This document shows, in pieces, positions 13,119-23,819 of a DNA stretch of 64,000 bases. The DNA comes from Bimuria novae-zelandiae CBS 107.79 (lineage: Eukaryota; Ascomycota; Dothideomycetes; Pleosporales; Didymosphaeriaceae). Made by a program: the position numbers and the translations under genes. The stretch covers positions 1,405,734 to 1,469,733 of the forward strand of contig ML976656.1 in assembly GCA_010015655.1 (NCBI GenBank), given 5' to 3'. Positions within the stretch are counted from its first letter, which is position 1, and the number at the start of each line of letters is the position of its first letter. The notes below the pieces were generated by a model. That model ran no database searches and was not told where the DNA came from. It worked only from the letters and a program-made list of their open reading frames with translations.

Positions 13119-13934
13119 CTACCACTTAGGCGTCGTAAACCATTGCCTTCGCCATCCTGATCTGCGTACCAAAGAGCTCCTCATACTGATCCCGGACTTC
13201 AGGAGTCTCCTCAATACTCTTTTTCGCAGAAGTGTTCTCCCAGCTGCCTGGCGTCGTCGAAAGAGATGACACCGGAGAAGGCATATCGACCAGTGCTCGA
13301 CAAACTGTAGCAGGTCGTCGATCTCATCGATGACTGGGCTGACAGGCTCATCCTCGATCTCATCAACGATTTGGCTGCAAGGCTCATCCTCATAGTCTTG
13401 TGAGAGCTGTGGAATAGCGGAAAGCTCGCAAACATTGTGAATGCGAGCCGCGGGAGCATCCCGAATCTTCCACTGCTGCATTTCGCCTTCGGGGTAGTGA
13501 CAGGTCTGTTTCCATTCCGGAAGGTAGAGGAACGAGTTGCGGACCTGGAGGCCAATAGCAGGAGTGGGATAAGAGAGCAGACCAAAGGACGATGGTGGGA
13601 ACGGAGATTTTCGGCTTGCTCGCGTTGGGTCCGTTGCCTCTACGTTCGAAATCTCGCGAGTCGCCTTCTCCTTGCGTACATGCTTGCTGTAACTCGGGGA
13701 GCTCCTGCCCTTTCCAGCCCTCATCATCCGAACGGCTCGCTGAACGAAGTTGCGGAATCGTAAGGACGGTCGGATCGGCACCTTGAACGACTGGGATGAA
13801 GCGACAGAGTGTCGCGACTGGCTGAGATCCAGAACGCAAGAAGCCAGACGTGCCTCCTTGGGTAGCGGTTTGCGTGCGATCGTTCGCTGGGTCTGAGTCC
13901 TGCTCGAGACTGGAGAAGAGTAGTAAGCATCCAT
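13119..13934 (-). CDS. Hypothetical protein, likely frame-disrupted near its 3' end
   Basis: The minus-strand frame from ATG at 13934 gives 271 aa with no recognisable domain. The N-terminal half is rich in Ser, Arg and Pro. The C-terminal part holds two acidic repeats, IVDEIEDEPVSPVIDEIDDL. After that the given frame turns into arginine-rich, atypical sequence, while another frame over 13127-13307 reads a much more protein-like tail (KSIEETPEVRDQYEELFGTQ, ending KAMVYDA and a TAA). Either a small intron near 13300 or a 1-2 nt indel would join them; no convincing GT-AG pair was found. It could be a lineage-specific gene or a recent pseudogene. Function unknown. Confidence 0.45.
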   Translation of the reverse strand: MDAYYSSPVSSRTQTQRTIARKPLPKEARLASCVLDLSQSRHSVASSQSFKVPIRPSLRFRNFVQRAVRMMRAGKGRSSPSYSKHVRKEKATREISNVEATDPTRASRKSPFPPSSFGLLSYPTPAIGLQVRNSFLYLPEWKQTCHYPEGEMQQWKIRDAPAARIHNVCELSAIPQLSQDYEDEPCSQIVDEIEDEPVSPVIDEIDDLLQFVEHWSICLLRCHLFRRRQAAGRTLLRKRVLRRLLKSGISMRSSLVRRSGWRRQWFTTPKW

Positions 13935-14632
13935 TATGTTGAAAAGGTAACTTCGATGTTCTTTGGGTTTTTGCTAAAGGTGGATTTTGATAGCAAACTG
14001 TAAGGCGTGCTTTGGTACAATCTATACTCCTGTGTTGAGAAGTACTTGGGATAAGTGCGTGAGGTTCGTATATAAGGCACGAATGCGGCAGCACAGTACC
14101 CACATAATTAATGAGTCGCACCTCTCCGGCGGTGCTGCATTGCATCATCACAATGCCCACTTGGGCAGTATACGGCTCGGAATGTTTGGACAAGCAGAGC
14201 TTTATACATAGAGAATATCTGTTAAGATATGTTTCAAATGCACTGAATCTTTGAGAACCGGGTTCTACACCTAATGTCTCTGTGCAGCACCATCTTGGAA
14301 CATCTGGTCAGAAACCACTTCCTTGAAAATTAGACCACATATCCACACACACATACACACACACACCGTACAATCTTTTATCTACATAATCTCAATATTA
14401 AAATCCAAAGCGTGAAAGTATTCATTCCTTCAACCAACTGAATAACCTGAAAGGGACTAAAGATGAAGTCCTAACTACGATAATATAGAGCAAAATAATC
14501 AAAACAATAATAGACTAGCAACATCCAAGCTTACCAACACCCACTGTGCCTCGGTAGAATGTGCGACCGGCGCAATCTACCAATCCTATCCTACTACATC
14601 TGCCCTTTTAGAATTCCTGCTTCCTAAACGCT
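13935..14632. other. Intergenic region with a dinucleotide repeat
   Basis: No supported gene. Short open frames near 13987-14211 have no protein features. Contains an (AC)n microsatellite at 14344-14367 in otherwise A-rich sequence. Confidence 0.45.
14344..14367. repeat. (CA)n microsatellite
   Basis: About 24 bases of nearly pure CA/AC dinucleotide repeat, broken once by a T (ACACACACATACACACACAC). Confidence 0.8.
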
Positions 14633-15139
14633 TCACTCCCGTGCAGGCCACCACGAGCCTTCATTGTCGGCACTGCACTCAACCGGGTCCGCTACAACCC
14701 CTACCCCACCTAACACCTCCCTAAACCCCGGCCTCTGCGACGGCACATCCATCCAATCCGGCCTCCTAGGCAACGGCGCGCTCACACCCTCTCTATCCGC
14801 ACCCTCTCCACCTACACCCTCTCCGCCCATAGCACCCTCACCCAAAGCACCATAAACATCGTTCGCACGCTCCCCGTGTGAAGCATACATATCAGCGCCG
14901 CACAAGCGTAAGAATGCGCGTCTTCTTCAAGTTGACCGGCATGTTGAAGTTGGGATTAGGGGAGTAGCCGTGGTCGCAGTGCGCAAGAAGGCTGCGATAC
15001 ACGCGTTAAGCAGCGCGCTGAGGGGAAGGGGTTTGCGTGGGAGAGACATTATTGTTCTATTCACCAAAGGAAGTTGTGACGGTTCAGTATAGAAGCTAGG
15101 GCCACCCGCGTACGTGCGGCCCGTGCACGTGATGCACAC
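14633..15139 (-). CDS. Possible small glycine-rich gene of unknown function
   Basis: Two short minus-strand frames lie in tandem. The upstream one (15139-14927) contains MSLPRKPLPLSALLNACIAA, which resembles a short N-terminal targeting or anchor segment. The downstream one (14905-14633) is glycine-rich (EGAMGGEGVGGEG) and ends SWWPARE. Between them a third frame reads HGYSPNPNFNMPVNLKKTR, so a two-exon gene is imaginable, but no intron joining them cleanly was found. The region is GC-normal and lies 0.6 kb from the 3' end of the eIF2B-gamma gene. Low confidence, no family recognised. Confidence 0.2.
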
Positions 15140-15728
15140 AGTATATAGCTCCTGTAGAGTAGCTACTCGATCAACAACGATTGCCTCAACACACTCTTTT
15201 CGACGTTACAGAAGTTAGTGGTTTCAACCTTATCTTTATGGGGGTGATGTAGGTGGTGTTTGCGGTTTGTGTTTCGGCTCGTGAGTTTCAATGCTGGGGG
15301 TTTGGGGTGGTTTGTTACTTGCTCTGGGAGCAATGCGGGAGTGGAAAGGTGTAAGGGTGGGCGCTATTTACTAGATATATCTTCACTGTGGTGCACTCCT
15401 TTCTCACGATGTCAAAGGCGAAAGTTTGTTGGGCACAACGTTGGAGCGATTTGCTCATGGGAAGAGCCCAAGATTTGGGAAAGTGTCTGAAAGACGTCGA
15501 TTTGCTACGAACACTCTTGGAAAGTGTCTCCTTGCGTGTCTCGCTCCAAACCGCACGGCAAATGTGAAAGTCGGACGACGAGGGCTGGGCTTTGGTAGTG
15601 GAAGAAGCTTCCATATCGCACCGGCCCTACCATGATCAACAAAGGTAATTGCATCGGTATTTCTTACATTCCACCGATCCTTCCGTGCTCTATATGCGAC
15701 ACTGCCCAGTTCCTTCCACAGCACACAC
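15140..15728. other. Intergenic, 3' flank of eIF2B-gamma
   Basis: Open frames on both strands overlap one another and are mutually exclusive; none has recognisable features. Composition is ordinary and no repeat was seen. It probably contains the 3' UTR of the minus-strand eIF2B-gamma gene. Confidence 0.4.
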
Positions 15729-17562
15729 CTAACCTATCGCGATTCCGTCCTCCTCGTTCGCCTCATCGTCACCAAAGTCGCCATAATCCCCCTCGTCTCC
15801 CTCGGGCAGCTCGAACCGCATGAATTTCTCGCCTTTACTTTCCGTACCCCAGTCAACCACCTGTCCATCTTGGACCTCACAGTCTTTCAAGACTGTCTTG
15901 TCCTCATTCTTGCCATCGCCGCCCTCAATCTTACATCTCCGGCCTAATATGCAATCCGTCAGTTGTACGTTCTCACCTACTTCAGCGCCGTCCATGAGCA
16001 AACAACGCAGTAACCGCGCACCCTCGCCAATCTTGCAGTTGGCGCCGATGCATGACTCCTTAATGTTGGCCTTCTCAGCGACAAGCACGTTCTCGGCCAG
16101 GAGACTGTTTTCGGCTTCGACGCGGCATTTCCGGGGAATCAGGTTCTTATGCGCGACCTTGGAGGCGTGAGAAAAGGGTGAGGCGGGCACATTGTTGGTC
16201 TCTTCGAGAGACGGGAGTTTGGCGAGGCGCAGGGAGACGGTCAGGAGGAGATGTGCGGTGTCGACACGGCGAATCAGCGGCGCATCTGAAGCTGAGGGCT
16301 GCACGTATGAAAGTATAGGCGGGACTGTAAATTTCGGGGTTGAGAGCGATTGGACGGCTTCGGGGATGTTTGAATGGCGCACTCGCGATGCCAAAGTTGG
16401 TGCTGCGCCTTGTGGTTGGCCTTGGCCGCTATAGGTGGAGCTGAACTTGGCGACATCGATCTCCTCTTCCATGACCTGTGAGCCGTGCTCGCTGGCTGGC
16501 TCGTCTTCGGGTTGTAATATTGAGCGCAAACCGAGCTTGTCTCCCAGTCCGGTTTGCCAGCCGGACTTTGCCCACCAGCCGAGCACATCTTCTGCGATGC
16601 TCTCAAACTTCTCATTCTGTTTAATCATCTCCAGCACCCAGTAGGGGAAGAAGTAGATGTGCGCGTCGCGGTGGGTAGTCAGGATCTTTATGCGGCCGTG
16701 CTTGCGAATGAGGGAATGGCGGACAGGGAAGGTCTTGTTCTCTTCGGTGATGTCGTTTAGGGTATCTGTGGGCACTGTGTAGACCAGATTGGAGATGTTG
16801 CGACGCAACGAGTCTGTGGGTGGCGGCACGATAGGTTTGGGGAGTGGGGTCGTCGCGATGCAGTCGGTCTCTTCACCCTTCTTGCTGCCTTCCCCTTTCG
16901 TCTGATACCACACCCCCAGACCGCCTCTCCTGCCGAGCTTCTCTCCGCCCATCCCAATTGGTATCTTGCCAGTGTCGGTGAGGCCGCCAGTTGCTGCGCC
17001 AAATCCAGCCTCTTCGACCATCCACGCATCTGCCAGCGCTGTGCCGTCCAGCTCGCAAACGATGTCGCAGGAAAGGACGATGAAGTCGCTCTTGATTGCA
17101 CCTTGTACTTCTGGCAGTCGGAAGATGTGTCCGGTTCCGGTTTCGTGTGTGAGGTCGGCCGGCGCAATGATGTCAGGCTTGGGCGCGGGTAGCGAAGTGA
17201 GGTGCGGGTCACGCGACAAGGCCGCTTCTATGGCTTCTAACGACTCTGGAGGAGTAACGATGGTGATGTCTGCGGATCGTAAATTAATTGGCTCGGACCA
17301 TCAATTCATTGGCCCAGACCGGGTCGTTCCTACCTGTGACTCCCATGCGGTAACACCACTCCAACGGATACCAAACCATGGGCCTGTTCGCGACGGGCAG
17401 CAGCGCTTTGGGTATGTCCTTGGGCGACGATGTGAATGTGGACAGCGACGCGCCAGGGCCGCACAATATCAGCGCCTGGAAGCCCGGCGAGGGCAGTGTA
17501 GCGTGCGGCATGGTGTGTGCAATGGGCGTGCAGTGCGGTAGAGTGACTTCTTCCTGTGTCAC
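15729..17562 (-). CDS. GCD1: Translation initiation factor eIF-2B subunit gamma
   Basis: Exon 1 is 17562-17334, the intron is 17333-17270 (GTAGGA...CCGCAG) and exon 2 runs 17269-15729, giving 589 aa. The second in-frame ATG at 17511 (MPHATLPSPGFQALILCGPG) would give 572 aa and looks the more natural start. The N-terminus is a nucleotidyltransferase-like fold, with the hallmark ALILCGPG...PKDIPKALLPVANRPMV..PLEW. The middle is a low-complexity Ser/Pro linker. The C-terminus has left-handed beta-helix hexapeptides (ENVLVAEKANIKESCIGANC, KIGEGARLLRCLLMDGAEVG). The protein is part of the catalytic subcomplex of eIF2B, the GDP/GTP exchange factor for eIF2 in the cytosol. It is divergent with PEX22, with starts about 0.3 kb apart. 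This is a conserved housekeeping gene and a good anchor for synteny. Confidence 0.92.
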
Positions 17563-17883
17563 CCAAGTACTAGCTCTCTATAGCTTTAGAGAGCTAGAAG
17601 GAGGCTCTACAGCTCGGTAAGGCGAATGCTCGCAGGTGTGTTATAGTCGTGGTGGGGTGCTGAGTTGCTCCCCGCCAAAGTTTCGCACATGCATGACTCT
17701 TTCGGAGCGTTGGACGCCTCGGTTCGGGCATGCACGGGCATGCACGACGCTCTTCTCTTGCAGGGGTGCATCATAGCTCCCTAGCCACGCATCCGCCGAC
17801 AACAACAACACCTCCGCGCCCGTGTCCGCACTACCCCACACGCTATTCGGCCGCATAACGATGAATTGAGCCTCACGTGCACC
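17563..17883. promoter_or_regulatory. Shared intergenic region between eIF2B-gamma and PEX22
   Basis: About 320 bp between two divergent genes, so it must hold both promoters. A perfect palindrome-like stretch CTAGCTCTCTATAGCTTTAGAGAGCTAG lies at 17570-17597 (inverted arms CTAGCTCTCTA / TAGAGAGCTAG), and a direct pair CATGCACGGGCATGCACG occurs at about 17729-17746. Their function is not known. Confidence 0.45.
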
Positions 17884-19210
17884 ATGTCCTTCTCTTACGA
17901 CCGCTACGACCGCCGCCAGTCCAGCTCCAACCGCCGCGGCACCTTCAGCTACTGGGTGCCCCTAGTCTTCACCGTCACCGTCGCAACTGCAGGTCTCGCC
18001 GCCTGGGTCTGGAGCGAGCGCCGCGACGATGAGGAATCCAACGACGAGGACTTGAGTTATGGGGAGGAAGACTTCAAGAAGATGCCCGAGCCACGCGACG
18101 GGGCTGTCCGCGAGGACGAGACCATCTACTCGCGCGTGCAGGGCGTGATGCGCCGGACGCCGAGCCCACAGCAGCTGTTCGACAGCGTGAGCAAGAAGAC
18201 AGCGGCTGGGTTCGCAGCGGCAGGCGCTGCTGCGGGGGCTGCCCTGGCAAGCATACGCGAAGAAGGAAAGGACGACTTCGCAGACCACGGCAGGTGGTCT
18301 GAGGAGGCAACGCTGCGACGAAACGTAGAGGCGCAGAGCGACCAGAGCAGAACCGCTGTGGACGCGAATGCAAAGGGCTTCGCTGCTTCGGTGCGGGGTG
18401 GCCCTTCGTATAGCGGGAAGAGGAAGACAGTCGCAATTGTTGTATCAGCGGAGTCATTGATGGACGATCCGCGTGAGGAACATGCTTCGTACCGCTCAGA
18501 GAATGCTGTATGTCTAGATCCAAAGAAGACCACAAGGACTGAGCTGACATGTGTAGACTGTTCTATCCCACCTTCACGACACCGACTTCAGCCGTACCAA
18601 GCTCTTCGTTCTCATCTACACGCCCTCACTCCGCTCTCGCCCCAACTCCCGCACCGGCGCGGCTTCCCTCGGTTCCTCCTACGACGCCATCTCCAACCCT
18701 GGCCGAACACCCGGCGAAGGCGGTCCAGAAGGCCTCTCCGCCGTCGATTCCCACCCCGAAGAGCCCTACACCCCTGCCCTTTCAGCCCGTAGCTCCGACG
18801 ACCACCTTTGGAACACTCTCCGCACGCAAGCGCTTCATCTTGTTGAGAACCCAGCCATGGTCATGCCCTTCACCACGCCTTCCGGTCACGTGCACATGCT
18901 CCGCCATCTGGCCCCAGACCTTGTCTACATCGTAGACGCATTGAGCGGTCCCAGCGGGAAGAACGTCGAAGACATCACCCGCTGGGTTGGTCAGATCATC
19001 GTCGTGGTTGATCGTGACGGTACTGGTCTAGGAGCTCTTGTCGACACCGACGACGAGAGCTATACCGGCAAGGGCAAATCTGAGCACTCAGGGCACGGGC
19101 ACAAGTGGTGGGAGAACACGGACATTGTAGGCCTGGGCAAGGGTGTTGAAATCGTTGATGCTTCACGATTGACAGACGACTACGAGAGGAGAGTCGTTGG
19201 TAGGGAGTAG
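17884..19210 (+). CDS. PEX22: Peroxin-22-like protein (peroxisome biogenesis)
   Basis: Exons 17884-18507 and 18557-19210 are joined in phase 0 across a 49-nt intron (GTATGT...GTGTAG), giving 425 aa. The ATG is in a good context (CACCATGT). The short basic N-terminus (YDRYDRRQSSSNRRG) is followed by one membrane anchor at about residues 22-42 (YWVPLVFTVTVATAGLAAWVW), then an acidic linker and an Ala-rich segment. The soluble domain contains RKTVAIVVSAESL, DTDFSRTKLFVLIYTP and ENPAMVMPFTTPSGHVHMLR. This fits fungal Pex22, which anchors the ubiquitin-conjugating enzyme Pex4 on the peroxisomal membrane for recycling of the import receptor Pex5. A proline-rich insert around residues 260-300 is variable in the family. 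The call rests on architecture and remembered family motifs. Confidence 0.75.
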
Positions 19211-19804
19211 ACAGTATCGTCTTTGTTGTTTTGGCCGCGGGATGGTGTTTGCATGAGATAACCCGATCACTTAGTGTGAGTACTTTTTTGGTAGCTAGTT
19301 GGCATTTTGTATGTATGTAACGAAATATGATTGTTAACTTTGAGGGGATGTCTGCGCTTGTAGTATGATGATTTAGGCATGCAACAATACTGTTTCAGTG
19401 AGTCCTGCACTGTTCCGCTTCTTCTGACAAACGCTATCCAGCCAACTAACAGTTTCAGACAAACTCATCGGACTGTCTTACTACATCCCAAAATTGTGCA
19501 TAAAAAGCCCTTCGTGATCCATTTTCCCCTCGCATGTCATTCATTGTAAACGCACGGTGGCGGACATCGTGGAGCAACAGTGTCTGCCATGTACATTATC
19601 TATACAGAGTGCAACACCACTTATCATCCCATACGGGTCTATATACGACCATAACAATCCGTTCTTCGGTTTTCAACGACAGCTCAAGCTGAACAGTTCG
19701 ACGACCCAAGCAACCAACGATCTAACGATCAAAACGAGATTGTCAACTCTTAATCTCTATTCTTTCGAACCGAATTCTAATCAAAGAATCTGACACTCGA
19801 AAAA
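19211..19804. other. Intergenic region
   Basis: 3' flank of PEX22 and 5' flank of the small hypothetical gene. No gene or repeat is supported; a 78-codon frame at 19557-19793 has no protein features. The region just upstream of 19805 is A/T-rich and contains TCTTTCGAACCG and GACACTCGAAAAAATG, which would be an acceptable leader. Confidence 0.4.
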
Positions 19805-20152
19805 ATGTCTCCTTGCAAAAACTTCGACCCCCGCACGACAGATACTCGCCATCCTTGTGCACCACGCCAATCGCCGCGGGAGAGCAAGCACCTCGCTCAC
19901 GCTGGCCTGCCTTTTGCCGCGCCGGCCAACACAACTTTCCGCGGTGCTGATGGTCGGGCTTACTGGCACCGGAAAGATGAGTGTTACGACTCTTTCCTTC
20001 CGCCCAGCCGTGGTGCCGAGCCGGGGCCTTCCCCATCGATACGGCAGCAGGATGCGAGTTCTAACTTCTTCCTTTGGCTCAGTCGTAGTGCTAAGCCGGG
20101 CATGGCCGTCTGGATCCGGCGAAGGCGGGCGGTGATTCAGCCGGAGGAGTAA
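19805..20152 (+). CDS. Small hypothetical protein
   Basis: An uninterrupted frame of 115 aa starts with AAAAAATG and ends at TAA. It is rich in Pro, Arg and Ser and lacks a signal peptide or membrane segment. It contains a duplicated-looking motif, SFLPPSRGAEPGPSPSIRQQ and NFFLWLSRSAKPGMAVWIRR. No family is recognised. It lies at the border where GC-normal sequence gives way to RIP-mutated DNA (about 20400), so it could also be the edge of an old repeat. A minus-strand frame overlaps it. Confidence 0.35.
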   Translation: MSPCKNFDPRTTDTRHPCAPRQSPRESKHLAHAGLPFAAPANTTFRGADGRAYWHRKDECYDSFLPPSRGAEPGPSPSIRQQDASSNFFLWLSRSAKPGMAVWIRRRRAVIQPEE

Positions 20153-20928
20153 TCGCGAACGCCCCTCTCGAGACGACTTCCACTCGCTCAGCCCCCGTGA
20201 AAGCCCAGGAGTCTACTGCAGTCTATAAAGCCTAAGGGTTGGGGGCTGAGGCAGGCGATGGGCCTAGGAAGGGAGGTTGGGTGGTGAAAGCGTATAAATA
20301 ACACTTTAAGTAATCCTTTGCAATGTCTTACTTTGCCTTTCTGCACATTTAGTTCGTTTGTCGCTCACTGGTGTTAAATAGTAACGTAGAACCCCTTACT
20401 TTTGACTGCAGGAAGTTTAGTCTAATAATATATCTTTTTATTAAATTTCAATCTATTTAAGCTAGCGCATATAGTGTCTGAACACATAGGGTTTCCGAAC
20501 ACCGCGCCACAACACCACACCTGCAAAAAATACGCGATATCTCAGCAACGCTGCTTACAATTGCTATTAACGTACCTCACAAGCGAGCTGGACGCTCTGC
20601 CAAGACCCCACCAAAACATACTATTACCTATAATACAACGCGATGTCTCAACTAATTACCTTATTAGCTACTACTTTTAAAAGAAGCTAATATATACCTT
20701 ACGCTTTAAGCTTTTAGATAAGACGTAACTTTAACCTTATAACGTGCTATATTTATCTATAATATCTTTTTAAGTATACTAAGTACTAGTATTTATAGTA
20801 TACTAGTTCTTAGTATACCACCTTTTAGCCCTTTTTAAGGCATCCTAACGCCTATGTAGTGATATTATATAATTATCTAGTACTTTTTGTGGTATTTCCC
20901 ACTAAGTTTTATGTATAATAACGAACTT
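20153..20928. other. Transition into AT-rich repeat DNA
   Basis: 20153-20460 is ordinary intergenic sequence. From about 20470 the sequence becomes AT-rich with the stop-codon-riddled look of RIP. A frame beginning near 20643 (MSQLITLLATTF) may be the start of a dead transposase, but it breaks after 12 codons. It continues on the other side of the pogo element (after 23285), so the pogo insertion probably split an older repeat. Confidence 0.4.
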
Positions 20929-22046
20929 GACAAGCGAGTGGCCAGTACAAGCGAGCGGTCATCCCACCAACCTTTTATTACCTTTATAGTAATCTAACTT
21001 AATAACGCGATATAATAATTATATATAATTATTATATTAAATTAAGTAGTATTTATAGTAGCTTTATATACGTTCAGGCGTTATATTTAGTCTTTTTATA
21101 GTAACTATAGCGCGTTAAAGCCTATTAATTAGTACTTAATTACGTCCTATCTTAATGCGTTTTACCTTTTAGCTACTACTTAATATCCTTTTAAGTAATA
21201 ATTTCTTCTACTTTTACCCTTATTATAGTATCTTGCTCTTATATCCGCTTCTTTTATTACTTTTTACGTATTATAGCTATCCTATTTATATATTTAAGCC
21301 TCGCAATCTAATCGCGTATAAGCGTACTTTTATAGGCTATTACCTTAGCACCCTTTTTAAGCTAACTAAGCGCTATAATAATAAAGGTAAGTAATAAGCT
21401 TTTATACCTTTAAATCTTATTATAAATTAATATTAATTAAGACTTTAGCTTATACATATTACTTAGTATTTTAGCTTTTTAAAAAGTAATTTTTAGTAAA
21501 GACGGCGTTAGCGTGCAAAGTCTTATATTAAGGTTTAATATTACTACCTCTAAGTTATATAGAACTAGGCTAGCGCCTTAAAAGCTTACGTAAATATTCT
21601 CTTTTATAATTAATTACATATAGGCTGCGCAGATAACTAGTAGGAACTTTAACATTATAATATAGCTTATATAGTTACGCATTAAGCTTATAATCTAGTA
21701 ACTATACGCGCGTTTTAATAGCGAGAAGTAGCTAATATTAAATAGGTATAAAAAGTGTAATAAATATATTAGTATATAAAAATTAATATTATTATTCTGT
21801 TTATAAAGCTTTTAAAATTAAAGGAAGTTATAGCTTTTATAATTATTAAATATAAGTAGCTAGCGCGCTTACCCTACGCTTACTATATAATTAATAAAAT
21901 ACCTTAGCTACTCCACTCTAAGCATATTAGTAGTTTAACTATTATTACTAATAGTGGAAGGTACTAAACTATAAAGGCCCTAAGCTCCTCTAAATACACC
22001 TTTTCCTAAATAGCTAGCTAGCACATATCTGCCATAGGTTGACCGT

Positions 22047-22130
22047 CGGTCTAATAGATCCGAAATAGGTCCGAATCGGATCCTTAGTTCCCCATCGGTC
22101 TGATAGATCCGAAATTGGTCCGATACGGAT
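22047..22130. repeat. Two-copy direct repeat inside the pogo element
   Basis: Two 35-bp copies (22047-22081 and 22096-22130), spaced 49 bp start to start, share CGGTCT-ATAGATCCGAAAT-GGTCCGA and CGGAT. The block 22030-22200 is much less AT-biased than its surroundings, so it either escaped mutation or arrived later. Confidence 0.75.
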
Positions 22131-22503
22131 GAGTGTCGGTTTTCGGATAATCTCGAATCCTGTCTTGACTGGCCAAGGATTCTCGTGTCGACGAGCGATT
22201 GTTCCTGTTACAAGTACTAGCTAGAGAAAATAGTAAAGAGCAGGATTATCTAACTAGTAGTATTAATTTTATAAATTATTATAGTTTACCTATAATTACT
22301 TAGCTAGATAGCCTTTAGTCTATCTTATTTTTTTTAAGTTTATAATAATATACTACGTTAATATCTTGTCTATTATAAAGCTAGTTATATTAAAGTTATA
22401 AGTATTTTTATTATAAATACTATAGGTAGACTTCGTACGCGATACAAGCTCGAACTAAGCTTTAATAGATTTAAGATCTATATATAATATACTTTATTAA
22501 TTA

Positions 22504-22805
22504 TGTTGGGGTATTCGTCCAACGGAACGGAGCTCTATTCACACGTTCGTCTATTTGTTAATCCATTCAGAAATCATACGACAGGGTGTATCAGAGAGGA
22601 ACTGCTTGGATAAAGGCAGTGAATGGTCTCTCGGATAGAGGCACGTGACCTGGTGGCTGGCCACCATGAAACTGTTATGAAACGAGAGATTACGTGATGA
22701 GGGAAATTCAATTTCGCGCAGATAGCTCGGGGAGACAAGAACAGACATTAATAAAATATACTAATTAGTTATCCCTACGCTTTGCGCGCACCTGTGAGAC
22801 CAACA
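22504..22805. repeat. Solo LTR with perfect 5-bp target-site duplication
   Basis: The block begins TGTTGGGGTATTCG and ends GTGAGACCAACA, the inverted TGTTGG/CCAACA ends of an LTR. It is flanked on both sides by AATTA (22499-22503 and 22806-22810). No internal retrotransposon sequence is present, so it is a solo LTR left by recombination between the LTRs of a full element. Most of its length (22504-22745) is GC-normal, while the host pogo element is thoroughly AT-mutated, so the LTR arrived after most of the RIP. A 65-codon minus-strand frame in it is incidental. Confidence 0.85.
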
Positions 22806-23285
22806 AATTATATAGCTAATTAAATTATGTAGTAAGGCAATCTATTTACTTAATAAAGTTACGTAACTAGTTTTTACCTCTTTAGCTAGCGCTGTGCTTA
22901 GCGAGTATATTATCTACTATATCTTATATAGTATCTAGGATAGGCCCAAGTCCTTAAAAATCTAGATTAAGTATATACTTAATAATTACCTCCTCTTCTA
23001 GCTTAGTAAGCTTTTTTAATTTAGGCTAGTAATCGTGTTACGTAGTAATTTCTACACGTCGCCTACATAGTATACTTTAGGGGATGTTATATATTACTAT
23101 AGCGCGTTATACGCTTTAGATTTAGTCTTAATTAATAATTAAAATAGCTAAGAAGATATTTGCTTTGCTATAAAGTATTTAAGTAGAAGGTAGTTAAGCT
23201 ATTATTATTACAAGGTGACGCGTTGCGAAAAGTTTGGTGGGGTGGCCGCTCGCTTGTACTGGCCGCTCGCTTGTCAAGTACGTTA

Positions 23286-23811
23286 ATATAAATATAAACT
23301 TAATAAACTATGTGCCTTTATAAACCTCCTATATAATGTTGCTAATTATCTACGGGCCGCTGGCAAGGAACCTATTATGTGATGACTTAAATTATGGCAT
23401 TTCGGGCAAAAATGGTGGTATTTCGGTCCATTTTGGGCGCACAGCCACAAAGGTGGTAGTGTATTGGAAATAGTGGTAGATGGGGAATTATTACGCCAAG
23501 AAGTGGTAAGGCGGTCTTTTGCCGCCATAAAAATATATAACTTAGTATACAAAGTAAGATAAGAGTATAATTAAGAGGTATAGTTAGAGTATAGACGTGT
23601 AAGAGGGGGGGTAGAGCAAGCAGTTTTAATAAGGACGCTAAAATAACCTCTCTTAGCGTATATACGCATGGCAGTATAGGAAGTACACCTCTTCCATCTA
23701 ATCTTTACTCAATCCGGGTGGCCAACAGTATTTTGCAAACCACCCATAATAAGCTGTTACCCTTATCAACTTCAAGATCGTGCTTCGACAAACAAACCGC
23801 CATAACGCCGT
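23286..23811. other. Flank between pogo copy 5 and the hAT element
   Basis: Mixed composition. A G-rich tract (repeated GTGGTA and TTTCGG words, 23395-23510) is followed by ordinary sequence. No supported gene. Probably repeat-derived, since it continues the AT-rich older sequence split by the pogo element. Confidence 0.35.
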
Positions 23812-23819
23812 CTCACCAC

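Larger units (their letters stand above)
20931..23283 (-). mobile_element. pogo/Fot-like TIR transposon, RIP-degraded, carrying a solo LTR (copy 5)
   Basis: Ends are 48-bp inverted repeats with four mismatches, three of them C/T: left ACGAACTTGACAAGCGAG..., right ...CTCGCTTGTCAAGTACGT. They are flanked by TA at 20929-20930 and 23284-23285. Inside each TIR the unit ACAAGCGAGYGG occurs twice in direct orientation. The minus strand near 23000 reads a helix-turn-helix segment, KLEEEVIIKYILNLD, typical of Tc5/pogo transposase N-termini. The total of 2353 bp includes a 302-bp solo LTR plus 5-bp duplication, leaving a 2046-bp element, close to the other pogo copies. Confidence 0.75.
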
